Source: Bacteroidia bacterium | Lineage (GTDB): Bacteria > Bacteroidota > Bacteroidia > B-17B0 > Aurantibacillaceae | DNA: 64,000 nt | Direction: 5' to 3' | Assembly: GCA_020846025.1 (NCBI GenBank) | Contig: JADLER010000240.1 | Coordinates: forward strand, 1 to 64,000 | In this document: piece by piece, positions 9,505-17,477 of the stretch | Layout: each line of letters starts with the position of its first letter | Position numbering within the stretch: the first letter of the stretch is position 1 | Translations under genes and position numbers: made by a program | The notes under the pieces: generated by a model | Database searches by the model: none | Told to the model about the DNA's origin: nothing | The model's input: the letters and a program-made list of their open reading frames with translations, nothing else

Positions 9505-10503
9505 TTAATATTGAACTTTTGGAATCATACCTCTAATACCCATATCTACCGGATTTTCATTTCCATTTTCAGGTTGATAATAACCATCTCCATTAGGATC
9601 GGTAAACTCAAAACTTTTATTAGTTGATAAAGAAACTGTTACCACTATATCACTTGTTTCGCTACCTGTAATGGTAAGCAGTTGATTTGCTCCAGCCATA
9701 TCAGCAAACTGAGCAGTTACCACACAACTTCCTGCAGGAATTGGTGAATTAGTAAAATTAGGATTAACAACCGTTGTTGCCCCAGCTGGAGCTTGCCCAT
9801 CTGCCCACCAAAAACCATAACCTGGTATCTCGGTACCAAACCCCCAATAGCCTTGTGGATGAATAGCACTAGGCCCACCTACACTTGAAGAAGGAACAAT
9901 TTCGTGAGTACCTATCATATATTTAGTAACATAATTTCTAAAACCAACAAACGAAGCAACGGTTCCAGTACCAATATGATTGCCTGGTAAAGCATTAGCC
10001 TTATAAGGAATATCATAATTTTGATACGCCAACGACAAGCGTAACCATTTATAAGTACCAGGTGTAACCTGACTTAATGGTACAGCATAAAAAACTACAT
10101 TTTCACGTACTACAACCGATTTACTAAATCTAATTGCATTTTGTCCAGCAATGGTTACTTCTTCTGCTCTATACAATACTTTACCTTTACCTAAACTATC
10201 AAAATCAGTAGGAGCTAATTCAATGTAATGTGAAGACATTAAATTAAATTTTGGAGAATAAGCACTATGACCAGATGGAATCGTAGATGGATTGCCAAAA
10301 TTATCCAATCGAACCTGCGTAGAATCAAACTTGAATTTAAATATAAGATGTGGACCATTTCCTGTTTTATTCCAAACTGTGTCTGGAAAACCTTCTGTAG
10401 GTGTAGTTGGTGTAGTTTCTTCAGGCATTATTTCTTCATCCACTTTTTTCTTACATGAGAAAATAATGGATGCTAATAATAATAAAATTGTTATTTTTTT
10501 CAT
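9505..10503 (-). CDS. hypothetical lipoprotein
   Basis: A 332-residue protein with a short signal and lipobox IIFSC, then a Lys/Glu/Thr-rich linker and a single beta-rich domain. Distinct stretches are HLIFKFKFDSTQVRLDN, GTYKWLRLSLAYQNYDIPY and a glycine/tryptophan-rich part (PQGYWGFGTEIPGYGFWW). I do not recognise the family and give no function. The context is a run of minus-strand envelope genes, with the M48 protease gene 33 bases downstream. Confidence 0.75.
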   Translation of the reverse strand: MKKITILLLLASIIFSCKKKVDEEIMPEETTPTTPTEGFPDTVWNKTGNGPHLIFKFKFDSTQVRLDNFGNPSTIPSGHSAYSPKFNLMSSHYIELAPTDFDSLGKGKVLYRAEEVTIAGQNAIRFSKSVVVRENVVFYAVPLSQVTPGTYKWLRLSLAYQNYDIPYKANALPGNHIGTGTVASFVGFRNYVTKYMIGTHEIVPSSSVGGPSAIHPQGYWGFGTEIPGYGFWWADGQAPAGATTVVNPNFTNSPIPAGSCVVTAQFADMAGANQLLTITGSETSDIVVTVSLSTNKSFEFTDPNGDGYYQPENGNENPVDMGIRGMIPKVQY

Positions 10504-10565
10504 TTTATATTGTCGTTTAGATTATCGAATTTACAAATGCTTTCATTATTAACCAAATACCACAA

Positions 10566-11525
10566 CTAATATTTAACTTTTTGGGCCACCACAATCATTT
10601 CTTCACCGATATTTAAAAATTCTAAAGTTTTATAAATGAGGTTATGAATTTTCATATACAACTTTAATTTCCACATTGGTTTTTGTGTAAACGAGTTAAA
10701 ATATTGTTGTCTTTCAGAAGCCTTAATATTTTTATTAACCTCTTGTTGTGTTTGATGTTTGTTACCTTTTAAACGTTTTATAAAAGGCAAAATTGTGTAC
10801 ATGATAAATAGCTTGATTTCAAATGAAGATTTAATAGTTTTTACTTCATAGCCATTATTTTTAAGTAATTGAGTAATGGTTTTTTTACCAAAATAATTAA
10901 CATGATCTATGCTCATCATTTTCCAATTATCTCTATGTTTCTTAGCAAAATAAGAATCAATTTGTGGAACTTGAATAACAATAAACCCATTTGGATTGGT
11001 AATTCGAGCACACTTTTTAATAACGTCATCTGCTTTATCAATATGTTCAAGAACATCCCACATGGTTATAATATCAAACTTTCGATCTTCACTCATTTTA
11101 AAGAAATCAATGTGCTCAACAGGTAGCTTTAAATCATGTTTTGAGTATAAAAAAGGTTGTTCTGAAATCTCAATTCCATATACCTCATAACCCAATGTTT
11201 TTCCGGTGAGCATAAAGTGTCCCCAACCAGCTCCTAAATCAAATAAAGAACCATTTGGTTTATATTTTTTAATAAGATTATAACGTAATTTATGACGTTC
11301 AAACTTCACGTAATTATTTCCATTTCTTACAGCTTCGGTTACTTTTTCATCTTTATAATTATCGTATTTTACTTGTTTACGAAAGTATGGAGGAATAAAT
11401 GTAAATGAACACTTATTACACTCAAGTACCGTGTAATCATCTTTTTCGTATAATTTTCTAAAATCTGAAGGGGTTGAGTTATTGCAAACACAACAGTTTA
11501 CATCCTCAAATATATTAGGTGCCAT
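10566..11525 (-). CDS. class I SAM-dependent methyltransferase with N-terminal zinc-ribbon-like segment
   Basis: A 319-residue protein. Cysteines CCVC near residues 11-14 and CNKC near 36-39 form a probable zinc-binding pair. The Rossmann methyltransferase core follows: LFDLGAGWGHFM as motif I, then FDIITMWDVLEHI and GFIVIQVPQ. The combination is typical of Methyltransf_13/23-type enzymes found with surface-sugar genes, so a carbohydrate or small-molecule acceptor is likelier than a nucleic acid. This is inference. It starts 3 bases after the stop of the coiled-coil repeat protein gene and is clearly cotranscribed with it. Confidence 0.83.
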   Translation of the reverse strand: MAPNIFEDVNCCVCNNSTPSDFRKLYEKDDYTVLECNKCSFTFIPPYFRKQVKYDNYKDEKVTEAVRNGNNYVKFERHKLRYNLIKKYKPNGSLFDLGAGWGHFMLTGKTLGYEVYGIEISEQPFLYSKHDLKLPVEHIDFFKMSEDRKFDIITMWDVLEHIDKADDVIKKCARITNPNGFIVIQVPQIDSYFAKKHRDNWKMMSIDHVNYFGKKTITQLLKNNGYEVKTIKSSFEIKLFIMYTILPFIKRLKGNKHQTQQEVNKNIKASERQQYFNSFTQKPMWKLKLYMKIHNLIYKTLEFLNIGEEMIVVAQKVKY

Positions 11526-11528
11526 AAA

Positions 11529-13247
11529 TTAAGGTTTGGTTTCTTGTTCGAAGATCAATTCGGTAATTGGTTTTGAGTCTCTAAAAAATGCTGTTCCACC
11601 CCAACTAAACATCTTTTTTTGATATACATAAGCATTTGTTTCAGTAACTACTACTCGTTGTAAAACGACTACTCCTGGTCCGGTTAAGGTTTCTTCGGTA
11701 ACACCCAAAGGATACTTAGCCATTAACTCTTTTTGACGAGCATCAACATTACTTGCTGTAGCAACATCTGATTTTAAAAGTTTTTCAATTTCTATTAATT
11801 TATTTTTCACATACGAATCTCCAGGTTTATGTACTAATGCTTCTTCAAAAGCAGTTTTGGCGTCTTTATATTTTTTTTCATTTAACAATTTGTCACCTTT
11901 ATCTTTAGCTAATTTGTATTTATCTTGCACTAAAGGTTGAGGGGTAGATTTAGCTTTATTTTCCGCATCAGCTTTTACCTTCGCTTCTCTTTCTGCTTTT
12001 TCCTTTGCTAGTCTTTCTGCCTCTTGCTTTGCTTTTGCTTCAGCATCCGCCTTGGATTTTGCTTCTTGCTCTGCTTTTTCTTTAGCTAGTCGTTCTGCTT
12101 CTGCCTTGGATTTTGCTTCTTGCTCTGCTTTTTCTTTTGCTAGTCGTTCTGCTTCTGCCTTGGATTTGGCCTCTTGTTCTGCTTTTTCTTTTGCTAAACG
12201 TTCTGCTTCTGCCTTAGTTTTGGCTTCTTGATCTGCTTTCGCCTTTGCTTCTTGTTCCGCTTTTTCTTTAGCTAAACGTTCTGCCTCTTGCTTTGCCTTT
12301 GCTTCAGCATCTGCTTTGGCTTTAGCTTCTTGTTCTGCTTTTTCTTTTGCTAATCGTTCTGCTTCTGCCTTGGCTTTGGCTTCTTGCTCTGCTTTTTCTT
12401 TTGCTAATCGTTCTGCTTCTGCCTTAGCTTCTTGCTCTGCTTTCGCCTTAGCTTCTTGCTCTGCTTTCGCCTTAGCTTCAGCCTCTGCTTTGGCTTTTGC
12501 TTCTGCTTCCGCTTTGGCCTTTGCCTCTGCCGCTGCTTTTTCAGCTTCTAATTTTTTATTTAAAGCTTCTTGATCTTTAATAATTACATCTATTTGAGCA
12601 AGTTGATCTTTAGGATATAATTCATTTGGTTTTAATGTCAAAGCTTGATTATAATTAGCCTTGGCGGTTGCCCAATCTTTTTTCTGAAATGCTTTATCAG
12701 CCGTTTTTATCGCATTTGAATAATTAGCCTCTAATTCCTTAGCCTTAGTTATGGCATCTAACTCAAGCTGTTTTAATTTTTGTAAAGCAGATAACATTTG
12801 GTTACTATACGCCTCGTCATAATCAAAGTTATCCTTAGTGGCATCATACGCTACTTTCACCAAAGGCTGGTTTAAAACCGAATAATCAATATTAGGAAGC
12901 GGTTCAAATAAACTTATTGATTCGATATTAAACCCTTTAAAATCACCTTGTTTTTTATCTTCAGGAACTCCACGAGTTGATACCGTAAATTTTTTAGTAC
13001 AATGACCTGGTTTAGTAACAGTAACCAAGAAATCACCATTTGCTGGAATTTGGATTTTAAACGCCCCATCATCACCTGTCATAGTTTGTATTACTTGTTT
13101 CCCACCTTGCGTAACCGTTATAATCGCTCCTTGTAATTTTTTGCCGCTTTTTTCAATTCTACTTGAAAAAGGCAAAGTCCATTCTTGAGCAATTGAACTA
13201 ATATGTAAAATAAATATTGAAATTATTAAAAGAAAATTCCGCATCAT
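11529..13247 (-). CDS. secreted CarboxypepD_reg / TPR protein with long Ala-Lys-Glu coiled-coil repeat
   Basis: A 572-residue protein with a signal peptide ending SIAQ. Residues about 25-85 form a carboxypeptidase-regulatory-like beta sandwich (GKKLQGAIITVTQGG, DDGAFKIQIPANGDF). A TPR-like segment follows (AFQKKDWATAKANYNQALTLKPN). About 200 residues are low-complexity charged helix built on AERLAKEKAEQEAKSKAE (18 residues). A second TPR-like stretch (LLNEKKYKDAKTAFEEALV) and a conserved C-terminal beta part (GPGVVVLQRVVVTETNAYV) complete it. The central helix resembles TolA-like periplasm-spanning rods. A structural role bridging envelope layers is inferred, not shown. A start at the second Met (13244) is equally possible. 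Confidence 0.8.
   Translation of the reverse strand: MMRNFLLIISIFILHISSIAQEWTLPFSSRIEKSGKKLQGAIITVTQGGKQVIQTMTGDDGAFKIQIPANGDFLVTVTKPGHCTKKFTVSTRGVPEDKKQGDFKGFNIESISLFEPLPNIDYSVLNQPLVKVAYDATKDNFDYDEAYSNQMLSALQKLKQLELDAITKAKELEANYSNAIKTADKAFQKKDWATAKANYNQALTLKPNELYPKDQLAQIDVIIKDQEALNKKLEAEKAAAEAKAKAEAEAKAKAEAEAKAKAEQEAKAKAEQEAKAEAERLAKEKAEQEAKAKAEAERLAKEKAEQEAKAKADAEAKAKQEAERLAKEKAEQEAKAKADQEAKTKAEAERLAKEKAEQEAKSKAEAERLAKEKAEQEAKSKAEAERLAKEKAEQEAKSKADAEAKAKQEAERLAKEKAEREAKVKADAENKAKSTPQPLVQDKYKLAKDKGDKLLNEKKYKDAKTAFEEALVHKPGDSYVKNKLIEIEKLLKSDVATASNVDARQKELMAKYPLGVTEETLTGPGVVVLQRVVVTETNAYVYQKKMFSWGGTAFFRDSKPITELIFEQETKP
11960..12540 (-). repeat. degenerate in-frame 54-bp tandem repeat
   Basis: The coiled-coil part of the gene at 11529-13247 is made of imperfect copies of a 54-bp unit coding for AERLAKEKAEQEAKSKAE, with shorter insertions such as ADAEAKAKQE. 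Several neighbouring copies are almost identical in DNA, so copy number may vary between strains. Confidence 0.8.
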
Positions 13248-13316
13248 AACACAAATCCTTAGTTTTGTATAAGGACTTAAAGATAAGAAAAATTCACACT
13301 CGTATAATTAAAATTT

Positions 13317-14462
13317 ATGCACAACACTTTACATTCACAATTTAGTTTTTGGGAAACTCAAACCTATTTTAACAATATAGATTTAGCTGTTATTGGTAGT
13401 GGAATAGTAGGTTTAAATGCTGCAATTCATTTTAAAAAGAAACATCCAAAAGCAAAAGTAGTTGTGCTAGAAAGAGGCATTTTACCAAACGGAGCAAGTA
13501 CAAAAAATGCTGGCTTTGCCTGTTTTGGTAGTGTATCAGAGCTTCAGACTGATTTAGAAAAAAATAACGAAAATGATGTTTGGCATACTGTTGAAATGCG
13601 TATTAAAGGCCTAGAATTGCTTAGAAAAACCATAGGCGATAAACATCTCCATTTTCAGAGATTAGGAGGTTACGAACTATTTACTTCGAAACAATTATTT
13701 GAAAAAGCTTGTTCGAGTATTGATGATTTTAACAAAAAAATAAAAAGTTTAACAAAATCCAGTAATACCTATCAAGTTTCAAATAAACATATTAGTCGTT
13801 TTGGTTTTAAAAGCATAGAAGGCATCATTCTAAACCAAGAAGAAGGTCAATTAGATACTGGAAATATGATGCAATATTTATTACAATATGCGATGAGTCT
13901 TGGTGTTATTGTACTTAACAATATTTCAGTTTCAAAAATTAACGACCTAGGAAATAAAGTTATCTTAAATACAAATATTGGCTCTATTTACTCTAAGCTT
14001 GTAATTGTTGCTAATAACGGATTTGCAAAACAATTATTAAAACTTAAAGATGTAAAACCAGCAAGGGCACAAGTTTTGATAACAAAACCTGTAAAAAATT
14101 TAACTATAAAAGGAACTTTTCATTATGATGAGGGGTTTTATTATTTTAGAAATGTAGGCGATCGGATTTTATTGGGTGGTGGACGTAACTTAGATTTTGA
14201 GACTGAAACAACCCACGAGTTTGCATTTAATCATAAAATTCACCAACAGCTTGATAAACTTTTAAAAGATATGATTTTACCTCATTCTTCTTTTGAAATA
14301 GAACAGCGCTGGTGTGGCATTATGGGAGTTGGAAGCGAAAAAAAACCTATTATAGAAAAAATATCACCTCATGTTGTTTGTGCTGTTAGAATGGGTGGTA
14401 TGGGAGTTGCTATTGGTTCGTTAGTTGGAAAATTAGCGATTGAAAAGTTAAAGAAAGTATAA
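13317..14462 (+). CDS. FAD-dependent oxidoreductase (DAO/GlcD-like)
   Basis: A 381-residue flavoprotein. The ADP-binding motif LAVIGSGIVGLNAAIHF is near residues 23-39, followed by the acidic VVVLERG. The conserved stretch GASTKNAGFACFGS contacts FAD in the DAO family. The C-terminal part has a substrate-domain strand GTFHYDEGFYYFRNVGDRIL, the flavin-closing GGGRNLDFE, and CAVRMGGMGVAIGS. The family oxidises amines or amino and hydroxy acids; the substrate cannot be read here. It is divergent from the coiled-coil repeat protein gene and converges on the beta-helix lipoprotein gene with 29 bases between. Confidence 0.85.
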   Translation: MHNTLHSQFSFWETQTYFNNIDLAVIGSGIVGLNAAIHFKKKHPKAKVVVLERGILPNGASTKNAGFACFGSVSELQTDLEKNNENDVWHTVEMRIKGLELLRKTIGDKHLHFQRLGGYELFTSKQLFEKACSSIDDFNKKIKSLTKSSNTYQVSNKHISRFGFKSIEGIILNQEEGQLDTGNMMQYLLQYAMSLGVIVLNNISVSKINDLGNKVILNTNIGSIYSKLVIVANNGFAKQLLKLKDVKPARAQVLITKPVKNLTIKGTFHYDEGFYYFRNVGDRILLGGGRNLDFETETTHEFAFNHKIHQQLDKLLKDMILPHSSFEIEQRWCGIMGVGSEKKPIIEKISPHVVCAVRMGGMGVAIGSLVGKLAIEKLKKV

Positions 14463-14491
14463 ATAATCAACTCCTTATTTAATCAATTTCA

Positions 14492-15976
14492 TTATTGAAA
14501 ATGATAGGCACCTGCAGAAATTGTTCCAGTTCTAGTAACACCAATAATATCAGGAATACAAATTGGATAACCCGAAACAGTTGGTATATTAACATCTCCG
14601 ATGCCAATGGCTGCTGACCCTGATTTTATTTTAAAATTATAAGACGACGGATCTTCAAAATTAATACTTCCTGAAGTTACATTGGCATTAGCTGTAATTA
14701 AAGTTGTTGTTGGTATTGAACCATTAATATAGTTATTGTTAATTTTTACTGTATGATAACTTGGATAATCATAAATCTCTGTTTCAAATTCATTACCCCT
14801 AGAACCATCAATTATTGTATTGGCGATATAAAAACTATCAGGCCATGCATCAGTTCCATCATAATTACCTAAATAAAAAGAAGCTTGATCTGCCCTTCCT
14901 CCATCTTGATTATAATAATTAGCAAATGTATTGTGCAATAATGTACAATTACCTCCCAGTGTAATAGCGGCACAATATTCTTTACAATTTGCCACTACAT
15001 TGTTTGCAGCCCAAATGTTATAAGCCTGTGTATATAAGCCCCATTTCGAACAATTTTTAATTATCGTATTTGTTAATTTTAAGTGAGTTGGTTGATTAGG
15101 ATTCAGTAAAATACTAGCTTGAATACCTATAAAACTATTCTTAATAATGGCATAATTAATTTTGTTATCTGTACTTCCTTCATTAATCCAAATCCTATCC
15201 CATTGTCCAGGCATATCTAAGTAATCCTGCTCACGTCTATCACCTTGAAAAGTTACTTCATTACCATAAGTTCCATTTACCTGTAGGGTTCCATAACGAT
15301 AAACCCACAAACCAGCATTTTGATGAAAATAAACTTTAACACCCGGATTAATAATTAATTTTTGTGTAGAATCTACTACTAACCATCCATAAATTACATG
15401 TGGTTTATCATCATCTGGTTGCCCTAGTGCTCCACCGCCCCACACCATTGTTGTATTTGTATTGGACGATAAAGTTGAATAAGGTAAATAACCATTTTTA
15501 TATTGAATGGCTTGATTTGGAAAATGATAATGCGCATCTTGACCCCACGCCTCTAATGCCACACTTTGTTGATTTCCATTTACTTCTACAATTATTTTAT
15601 CTTGAATTATTAATGGACTAAGAGCACTTGTGGGATTAACATTTACTTGAATAAATACATAAACACTATCATTTGCTAAAATTTCAACATCATTCACTTC
15701 TCTACCAGGTGTACCATCTACATTTAAAAAAAAAGGCGATGAAGAACCTCCTTCCAAACGAACGGATGAAAGCTTAATTTTTTGTTTGTTTTTGTTAATG
15801 ATTCTAATATTTCGAGTGGCTGAACCTATGGTTGTAAAAACAGTATCAAACAAAACCGAATCTTGTGAGAATGAAACGGTTGCTGAAGAGTCTGTTAATA
15901 ATTTATCTTTCTTACAGGAATTAAAACATATTGATAAACAAATGGTTACAAAAACAAAAGAAAAAAAACACCTCAT
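14492..15976 (-). CDS. right-handed beta-helix repeat lipoprotein, function unknown
   Basis: About 494 residues from the ATG at 15976. The reading frame extends 12 codons further, but a -7 box lies at 15981-15988, inside that extension, so the downstream ATG is preferred. The signal peptide ends in a lipobox-like FNSCKKD. Next comes an Ig-like domain (VLFDTVFTTIGSATRNIRI), then a parallel beta-helix region with NTIIKNCSKWGLY, NNVVANCKEYCAAI and NTIIDGSRG. Such helices often bind or cleave polysaccharides, but no catalytic motif is visible. The family looks conserved in Bacteroidota; function not assigned. Confidence 0.8.
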   Translation of the reverse strand: MRCFFSFVFVTICLSICFNSCKKDKLLTDSSATVSFSQDSVLFDTVFTTIGSATRNIRIINKNKQKIKLSSVRLEGGSSSPFFLNVDGTPGREVNDVEILANDSVYVFIQVNVNPTSALSPLIIQDKIIVEVNGNQQSVALEAWGQDAHYHFPNQAIQYKNGYLPYSTLSSNTNTTMVWGGGALGQPDDDKPHVIYGWLVVDSTQKLIINPGVKVYFHQNAGLWVYRYGTLQVNGTYGNEVTFQGDRREQDYLDMPGQWDRIWINEGSTDNKINYAIIKNSFIGIQASILLNPNQPTHLKLTNTIIKNCSKWGLYTQAYNIWAANNVVANCKEYCAAITLGGNCTLLHNTFANYYNQDGGRADQASFYLGNYDGTDAWPDSFYIANTIIDGSRGNEFETEIYDYPSYHTVKINNNYINGSIPTTTLITANANVTSGSINFEDPSSYNFKIKSGSAAIGIGDVNIPTVSGYPICIPDIIGVTRTGTISAGAYHFQ

Positions 15977-15980
15977 AAAA

Positions 15981-16013
15981 CAAATGTATGTGATTATAAC
16001 GAAAAAGCACAAA
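15981..16013 (-). promoter_or_regulatory. promoter of the beta-helix lipoprotein gene, 4 bases from ATG
   Basis: On the minus strand the -7 box TACATTTG lies at 15988-15981 and ends exactly 4 bases before the ATG at 15976. A TTTG at 16013-16010 could serve as the -33 element with 21 bases between. Transcription would begin at or next to the ATG, so the mRNA may be leaderless. Confidence 0.55.
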
Positions 16014-16040
16014 AAATATTATCTTTTTACAAAAATTTAC

Positions 16041-16069
16041 TTGTAGTTATAAGAAATTTACTATCTTTG
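16041..16069 (+). promoter_or_regulatory. promoter of rpmE
   Basis: TTG at 16041-16043, an 18-base spacer, then TATCTTTG at 16062-16069. This is the best match to the Bacteroidota TTTG/TAnnTTTG promoter in the window. It leaves a leader of roughly 35 bases before the ATG at 16109. Confidence 0.75.
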
Positions 16070-16108
16070 CCTTCCAAAAAAATTGAACCTTACTAAATTA
16101 AGAATATA

Positions 16109-16357
16109 ATGAAAGCAGAAATTCATCCAGAAAATTACAGATTGTGTGTATTTAAAGACATGTCTAATGGTTATTCATTTTTAACTAAATCTTGTGCTGA
16201 AACAAAAGATACGATTGTTCACGAAGACGGTAATGAGTACCCTTTAGTAAAATTAGATATTTCAATGACTTCTCACCCTTTTTATACTGGTAAGCAAGTA
16301 TTAGTTGATACAGCGGGACGTATTGATAAATTCAAATCTCGTTACGCTAAAAAATAA
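16109..16357 (+). CDS. rpmE2: 50S ribosomal protein L31, type B
   Basis: An 82-residue protein with [17 protein letters not shown] at the start, [14 protein letters not shown] in the middle and [14 protein letters not shown] at the end. It lacks the CxxC zinc pairs of type A L31 and matches the type B (YkgM-like) form, which is the normal L31 in Bacteroidota. It binds the 50S central protuberance. It is monocistronic, with a strong promoter upstream and a strong terminator downstream. Confidence 0.95.
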   Translation: MKAEIHPENYRLCVFKDMSNGYSFLTKSCAETKDTIVHEDGNEYPLVKLDISMTSHPFYTGKQVLVDTAGRIDKFKSRYAKK

Positions 16358-16380
16358 TTTCAACTTTATAATGATTATTT

Positions 16381-16413
16381 AAAATCCAAATACTAAAGTA
16401 TTTGGATTTTTTT
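16381..16413 (+). terminator. Rho-independent terminator of rpmE
   Basis: A 13-bp perfect stem (16381-16393 with 16398-16410) closes a TAAA loop and runs straight into T residues. It lies 23 bases after the rpmE stop. Confidence 0.88.
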
Positions 16414-16433
16414 ATTTGTAATTTTAAAGCGGA

Positions 16434-17474
16434 ATGAAATTTGTTTTTTTATATACGGAGATAGCAGAATATTTCTTAGCCTGTTGTAAAGAACTAGCAA
16501 AACACGGTGAAGTGCATGTTATTAGATGGCCTGTTAATAAAGAAGCACCTTTTGAATTTAATACTCATCAAATTAAATTATACCAAAAAAACGATTATTC
16601 CTTCCAGCAACTACAATCTTTAATTAAAAACATTAATCCAAATATTATTATCTGCAGTGGCTGGGTAGATAAAGATTATTTAAAACTCACAAAGCCTTAT
16701 TTTAAAAAAATTCCAACGGTAATGAGTTGCGATACCCATTGGAAAGGTAATTTAAAACAAAGATTAGCCACCATCATTAGTAGGTTTACTTTATTAAAAA
16801 TCTTCTCGCACGCTTGGGTTCCTGGAAAAATACAACAACAATATGTTTTAAATTTAGGGTTTAAACTTCAAAACATTGAAACAGGATTTTACAGTTGCGA
16901 CCTAACTCATTTTGAGAATATTTTTCAAAAGCAAAAAGCTCTTAAAGAAAAAGAATTCCCTAAACGATTTCTTTATGTTGGTCGTTACTATGATTTTAAA
17001 GGTGTTAACGAATTGTGGCAAGCTTTTATTCAACTCCAAGAAGAACAAAAAAATGATTGGGAACTATGGTGCTTAGGCGTTGGCGACATGACACCGATTG
17101 AACATCCAAAGATCAAACATTTTGGATTTATCCAACCAAAAGATTTATCTAATTACACTTCACAAACAGGAGTATTTATCCTCCCAAGCCGTTTTGAGCC
17201 ATGGGGTGTAGTAGTGCATGAGTTTACAGCTTCTGGTTTCCCTATCATATTAAGTAGTGCTGTAGGCGCAAAAGAAGCCTTCTTACAACAGGGAAAAAAT
17301 GGTTTTGAGTTTGAAGCTCGAAATGTTACTTCCTTAAAAAATGCCATGAAAAAAATGATTGATTTGTCTAATGAGCAATTAATTCAAATGGGAAAACATT
17401 CACATCAATTAGCTCAACAAATTTCTCCAATCACTTGGGCTAATTCCATTTTAAAAATACTAGCAGATAAATAA
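16434..17474 (+). CDS. glycosyltransferase family 4-like protein
   Basis: A 346-residue GT-B protein. The N-terminal half is divergent (FLYTEIAEYFLACCKELAK, NIIICSGWVDKDYL). The C-terminal half has the donor domain: RFLYVGRYYDFKGVNELWQA, ELWCLGVGD, and FILPSRFEPWGVVVHEFTAS with the two conserved Glu of the EX7E motif, then GFPIILSSAVGAKE. The first domain is shorter than in most GT4 enzymes. Acceptor unknown. It follows the rpmE terminator by 20 bases and I saw no full promoter box. It converges on the CocE-type gene with 3 bases between stops. Confidence 0.85.
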   Translation: MKFVFLYTEIAEYFLACCKELAKHGEVHVIRWPVNKEAPFEFNTHQIKLYQKNDYSFQQLQSLIKNINPNIIICSGWVDKDYLKLTKPYFKKIPTVMSCDTHWKGNLKQRLATIISRFTLLKIFSHAWVPGKIQQQYVLNLGFKLQNIETGFYSCDLTHFENIFQKQKALKEKEFPKRFLYVGRYYDFKGVNELWQAFIQLQEEQKNDWELWCLGVGDMTPIEHPKIKHFGFIQPKDLSNYTSQTGVFILPSRFEPWGVVVHEFTASGFPIILSSAVGAKEAFLQQGKNGFEFEARNVTSLKNAMKKMIDLSNEQLIQMGKHSHQLAQQISPITWANSILKILADK

Positions 17475-17477
17475 ACC

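Noticed and set aside
11960-12540. Possible CRISPR array because of regular repeats
   Set aside because: Repeats are contiguous, in frame and coding; there are no unique spacers.
12316-12573. Open frame on the plus strand inside the repeat-protein gene
   Set aside because: It is the complement of the low-complexity coiled-coil repeat, translates to Ala/Ser/Phe repeats and has no independent support.
14485-14508. Hairpin between the FAD oxidoreductase and the beta-helix lipoprotein as a terminator
   Set aside because: One mismatch, no T run, and it overlaps the coding end of the lipoprotein gene.
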